In this document: positions 60,873 through 64,000 of the stretch, in pieces
Layout of the letters: each line of letters opens with the position of its first letter
How positions within the stretch are numbered: position 1 is the stretch's first letter
Source: Pseudomonas lactis
GTDB taxonomy: Bacteria; Pseudomonadota; Gammaproteobacteria; Pseudomonadales; Pseudomonadaceae
Assembly: GCF_001439845.1 (NCBI RefSeq)
Contig: NZ_JYLO01000005.1
Coordinates: 367,503 to 431,502, forward strand
Reading direction: 5' to 3'
DNA: 64,000 bases
Notes under the pieces: model-generated
Database searches by the model: none
Seen by the model: the letters and a program-made list of their open reading frames with translations, nothing else
What the model was told of the DNA's origin: nothing
Translations under genes and position numbers: made by a program

Positions 60873-62285
60873 TTAACGCTTCGCCGAAGCCAGCAAGGTG
60901 GAGCGCTCTTGATCCATCCGTGCCATCAGCGGCTGGCTCTGCTGCATGAAGCGCGCGCGTTCGGCCTTGGCAATCGGGTCGGCCATCGGCAGCTTCTGGC
61001 CCAATGGGTCGACGTGTACGCCGTTGACCTGGAACTCGTAGTGCAAGTGCGGGCCGGTGGAGAGGCCGGTGGTACCGATGTAGCCGATCACTTGGCCTTG
61101 TTTCACGTTGCCGCCAGTCTTGACGCCCTTGGCGAACCCTTGCATGTGGCCGTACAGCGTGCGGTAAGTGTTGCCGTGCTGGATGATCACCGTATTGCCG
61201 TAACCACCACGGCGCCCCGCCAACAAGACCTTGCCGTCGCCCGCCGCCTTGATTGGCGTGCCACGCGGCGCGGCATAGTCGACGCCCTTGTGTGCGCGAA
61301 TTTTATTCAGAATTGGATGCTTGCGGCCCATGGAGAAACGCGAGCTAATACGGGCAAAGTCAACGGGTGTACGGATGAAGGCCTTGCGCATGCTGTTGCC
61401 ATCAGCCGTGTAGTAGCTGCTGTTGCCTTGTTTGTTGGTGTAGCGCACGGCGGTGTAGGTTTTGCCACGGTTTGTGAAGCGTGCAGACAGAATGTTGCCA
61501 GTGCCGACTACTTTTCCGTTGGCTACTTTCTGCTCGTAGATCACGTCGAATTCGTCGCCTTGACGGATGTCCTGAGCGAAGTCGATGTCGTAGCCAAATA
61601 CGCTGGCCATGTCCATGGTCATGCTATGCGACAGGCCCGCACGCGCGGCCGATTGCGACAGGGAGCTGTTGATCACGCCATGTACGTAGGCGGAACGCAT
61701 GACGGGTTTGGTGGTGATTCGGTTGAATGCGAAGCCTTTGGCGCCTTTGCTCAGGCTGATGCTTTCCAAGTCACTGATGCTGGTGTGCAGGTTGTTCAAC
61801 TGGCCGTCTGGCGTCAGCTCAAATTCAAGCTTTTGGCCACGTTTGAGCTGAGTGAATTGCTTGGCTTGCTTATCGCTGGCGAGCACGTCATTTACAGCGG
61901 CGGCAGGCAACCCAACCTTTTCGAACAGGGTAGAGAGAGTGTCGCCTTTGCCCACGATGACTTCGCGATGCTGGGGATTCTTGGCTGTGGCGGCCGCAGG
62001 TGCTTCCTGGGCGGCTTGCTGGGTGTCTTCGGGAGTGCTTTCGATCTGTGCGAAAGGTGATTCAGTTGCAGTGTTTGTGGCTTGTTGTGCGTCGGAAGCG
62101 TCTTGATCTTGTGTCAGTTGTTCAACTGGGCTTTCCAGATCAAGGCTCAGGGATGTTCGTTTGGCTTCAACGTCACTGGAAGGGAATACCAGCAGCGCCA
62201 GGCTGAGAAGGGCGGCGATACCACTTGCGGCGAGCAGGTGGGTCTTCGGGTAAAGCGGCGGCGCTTTAGACGGTTCAGTGGTCAT
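60873..62285 (-). CDS. M23 family peptidoglycan endopeptidase (MepM-like, OapA/LysM-like plus LytM domain)
   Basis: From 62285 (MTTEPSKAPPLYPKTHLLAA) the protein has 470 residues, with an N-terminal membrane anchor (GIAALLSLALLVFPS). An OapA/LysM-like region at about 125-205 (VIVGKGDTLSTLFEKVGLPA) is followed by the C-terminal M23 zinc peptidase with HKGVDYAAPRGTPI and GPHLHYEF as metal ligands. It probably cuts cross-links to admit new glycan. ATG 62330 is an alternative start; neither has a clear SD. Confidence 0.9.
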   Translation of the reverse strand: MTTEPSKAPPLYPKTHLLAASGIAALLSLALLVFPSSDVEAKRTSLSLDLESPVEQLTQDQDASDAQQATNTATESPFAQIESTPEDTQQAAQEAPAAATAKNPQHREVIVGKGDTLSTLFEKVGLPAAAVNDVLASDKQAKQFTQLKRGQKLEFELTPDGQLNNLHTSISDLESISLSKGAKGFAFNRITTKPVMRSAYVHGVINSSLSQSAARAGLSHSMTMDMASVFGYDIDFAQDIRQGDEFDVIYEQKVANGKVVGTGNILSARFTNRGKTYTAVRYTNKQGNSSYYTADGNSMRKAFIRTPVDFARISSRFSMGRKHPILNKIRAHKGVDYAAPRGTPIKAAGDGKVLLAGRRGGYGNTVIIQHGNTYRTLYGHMQGFAKGVKTGGNVKQGQVIGYIGTTGLSTGPHLHYEFQVNGVHVDPLGQKLPMADPIAKAERARFMQQSQPLMARMDQERSTLLASAKR

Positions 62286-62494
62286 AGGTAATTTTGACTT
62301 TGAAGATGAAATGGAAAAGATGAATGACATGATGAAGATGAAATAACTGTATAAAATATAACCAAATCATCTGTGGCGCAAGCTCGCGAACGCTGGGCTT
62401 GCTGAACGGTGTCCGTGCGCAGGGCAAAACTTGTAATTAGTCCCTGATCTTGTATGGTTGGTTCCCTTTTGAATCTGAGCCTTGCGGGTCTGTT

Positions 62495-63694
62495 ATGAAG
62501 TCGGTTGAAGAGCAGCTAGCGCTGATAAAACGTGGTGCGGAAGAACTGTTGGTCGAGTCCGAGCTGATCGAAAAGCTCAAGCGTGGCCAGCCCCTGCGTA
62601 TCAAGGCTGGCTTTGATCCGACTGCGCCGGATCTGCACTTGGGTCATACCGTGCTTATTAATAAGCTGCGTCAGTTCCAGGAACTGGGCCATCAGGTCAT
62701 CTTCCTTATAGGTGACTTCACCGGGATGATCGGTGATCCAAGCGGCAAGAGCGCTACGCGCCCGCCGCTGACTCGCGAGCAGGTGCTCGATAATGCCGAG
62801 ACCTATAAAACCCAGGTATTCAAGATCCTTGACCCAGCCAAGACCGAGGTGGCGTTCAACTCCACTTGGATGGACAAAATGGGGCCGGCAGATTTCATTC
62901 GCCTGACGTCCCAGTACACCGTGGCGCGCATGCTTGAGCGCGATGACTTCGACAAGCGTTACTCGACCAATCAGCCAATCGCCATCCATGAGTTCCTTTA
63001 CCCGCTGGTTCAAGGGTACGACTCGGTGGCGCTACGTGCGGACGTTGAGTTGGGTGGCACCGATCAGAAGTTCAATCTGTTGATGGGGCGTGAATTGCAG
63101 CGCGCCTATGGTCAGGAGGCTCAGTGCATTCTGACCATGCCATTGCTGGAAGGCTTGGATGGCGTCAAGAAGATGTCCAAGTCCTTGGGTAACTATGTCG
63201 GTATCCAGGAAGCGCCGGGTGTGATGTACGGCAAGCTGGTGTCTATTCCGGACGCGCTGATGTGGCGTTACTTCGAACTGTTGAGCTTCCGCTCGATGGA
63301 CGAAATCAATGCGCTGCGTGCGGATGTCGAGGCGGGTGCTAATCCTCGCGATGTGAAGATTAAGCTGGCTGAAGAAATCGTTGCGCGTTTCCATGGTGAG
63401 GAGGCTGCGGCCAGCGCTCACCGTGCGGCAGGTAATCGCATGAAAGATGGCGAGTTGCCTGACGATCTGCCGGAGATTGAGCTGACTGCTGCCGAGGCTA
63501 TGCCGATTGCGGCTGTGCTTAATAAGGCTGGCCTAGTGAAGAATGCGGCGGTAGCGCGTGATCTCTTGGGTTCGGGCGGTGTGCGTATAGATGGTGAGGT
63601 GGTTGATCGCACCTTTATATACGAGCTGGGCGCCACTCACGTTTGTCAGGCGGGGAAGAAGGCATTTGCGCGTATTACGCTCAAATCCGAATAA
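62495..63694 (+). CDS. tyrS: Tyrosyl-tRNA synthetase
   Basis: The 399-residue class I synthetase is translated from ATG 62495 ([19 protein letters not shown]); a 15-codon longer frame is unlikely. HLGHT near residue 49 is the HIGH motif, and [10 protein letters not shown] near 225 the KMSKS loop. A C-terminal S4 RNA-binding domain (about 335-399, [20 protein letters not shown]) is present. This is the longer TyrS2/TyrZ type found before an rrn operon in pseudomonads. It is divergent from the M23 peptidase gene. Confidence 0.96.
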   Translation: MKSVEEQLALIKRGAEELLVESELIEKLKRGQPLRIKAGFDPTAPDLHLGHTVLINKLRQFQELGHQVIFLIGDFTGMIGDPSGKSATRPPLTREQVLDNAETYKTQVFKILDPAKTEVAFNSTWMDKMGPADFIRLTSQYTVARMLERDDFDKRYSTNQPIAIHEFLYPLVQGYDSVALRADVELGGTDQKFNLLMGRELQRAYGQEAQCILTMPLLEGLDGVKKMSKSLGNYVGIQEAPGVMYGKLVSIPDALMWRYFELLSFRSMDEINALRADVEAGANPRDVKIKLAEEIVARFHGEEAAASAHRAAGNRMKDGELPDDLPEIELTAAEAMPIAAVLNKAGLVKNAAVARDLLGSGGVRIDGEVVDRTFIYELGATHVCQAGKKAFARITLKSE

Positions 63695-63708
63695 GTCTGA
63701 AATAGGTG

Positions 63709-63736
63709 TTGACGGCGAATTATATCTGTCTATAAT
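63709..63736 (+). promoter_or_regulatory. rrn-type promoter P1
   Basis: TTGACG, 16-bp spacer, perfect TATAAT. An 11-bp perfect inverted repeat (GGCGAATTATA at 63714-63724, TATAATTCGCC at 63731-63741) overlaps the -10 box. Confidence 0.85.
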
Positions 63737-63854
63737 TCGCCCCACTTCCGGCGCAGTCGAAACGGAAAACTCATTGGTAAACAATGAGTTACGCAGTTCT
63801 CGACAGCAAGTTGCTTCAGTTCATCGAAGCCAAAAGGAAGTTGAAAAAGAGGTG

Positions 63855-63882
63855 TTGACAGCAGCGTGTAACGCTGTAGAAT
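63855..63882 (+). promoter_or_regulatory. rrn-type promoter P2
   Basis: TTGACA, 16-bp spacer, TAGAAT, followed by a GC-containing discriminator. CAGCGT-GTA-ACGCTG lies in the spacer. Confidence 0.88.
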
Positions 63883-63964
63883 TCGCCTCCCGCTTACGAG
63901 AGATCGCAAGCGCAAGTGGTTGAAGTTGTTGAAGAAATCTTCGAAAACTTCTGAAAATAACCAC

Positions 63965-63992
63965 TTGACAGCAAATGAGGCTGCTGTAGAAT
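63965..63992 (+). promoter_or_regulatory. rrn-type promoter P3
   Basis: TTGACA, 16-bp spacer, TAGAAT, then GCGCGCC, a GC-rich discriminator typical of stringently controlled stable RNA promoters. Confidence 0.88.
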
Positions 63993-64000
63993 GCGCGCCT

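Larger units (their letters stand above)
63695..64000 (+). other. Promoter region of a stable RNA operon (gene lies beyond the window)
   Basis: No coding sequence is supported after tyrS; the three sites listed next occupy this stretch. By synteny and promoter type the downstream unit is expected to be a 16S-led rrn operon, but no rRNA sequence is inside the window. Confidence 0.75.

Overview
The window is a chromosomal core segment of a fluorescent Pseudomonas, most likely of the P. fluorescens complex. This rests on protein sequences and gene order: rsmY beside a LysR gene, pqqFABCDE next to davBA and an Lrp gene, rmcA-rpoD-dnaG-rpsU, surA-pdxA-rsmA-apaGH, rpe-gph-trpE, trpGDC-vfr and tyrS ahead of tandem rRNA-type promoters. 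No species call is possible without a database search. Almost all of it is ordinary vertical backbone; I see no prophage, insertion sequence, integron or CRISPR array.

Layout. 1-3.8 kb: the end of an acyl-CoA dehydrogenase gene, the GacA-controlled sRNA gene rsmY, a LysR regulator divergent from a class III aminotransferase, an orphan HigA-type antitoxin with a palindromic operator, and a 52-residue Pmp3/YqaE membrane protein. 3.8-12.7 kb (minus strand): pqqF, A, B, C, D, E for the cofactor PQQ, then davA/davB for lysine catabolism through 5-aminovalerate, with an Lrp regulator. 12.8-21.3 kb: a CAU tRNA (probably Ile2), the c-di-GMP enzyme RmcA, and the macromolecular synthesis genes rpoD, dnaG and rpsU. 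21.5-25.4 kb: tsaD, plsY, folB, folK, cca. 25.5-30.4 kb: the stress module prkA-yeaH-spoVR. 30.6-38.3 kb: the envelope/RNA maintenance operon lptD-surA-pdxA-rsmA-apaG-apaH-glpE. 38.4-43.4 kb: amgK-murU-djlA (MurNAc recycling plus a J-protein), a DUF3530 protein and an iron-type alcohol dehydrogenase. 43.4-51.4 kb: rpe-gph-trpE, the autotransporter esterase estA, and trpGDC. 51.5-59.7 kb: a lipoate-ligase-like protein, vfr, an OsmC protein, coq7, a HIT protein, an SDR, a DUF805 protein, a nitronate monooxygenase, hemJ, argC and erpA. 59.8-64 kb: anmK, an M23 peptidase, tyrS and three strong stable-RNA promoters at the window edge.

The regulatory and non-coding layer holds the most interesting material: rsmY with an intact GacA upstream activating sequence and eight GGA motifs; two related Trp-rich leader peptides, one in front of trpGDC and one formed by the in-frame 3' end of gph in front of trpE; REPIN-type repeats, one of which supplies the stop codons of both flanking genes (folK and cca); and three tandem rRNA-like promoters, each with a 16-bp spacer and a dyad.

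Many genes form translationally coupled chains: 4-bp overlaps occur at pqqC/D, surA/pdxA, pdxA/rsmA, yeaH/spoVR, amgK/murU, rpe/gph and trpD/C. Start codons were re-chosen from family length and Shine-Dalgarno spacing where the longest reading frame ran too far upstream.
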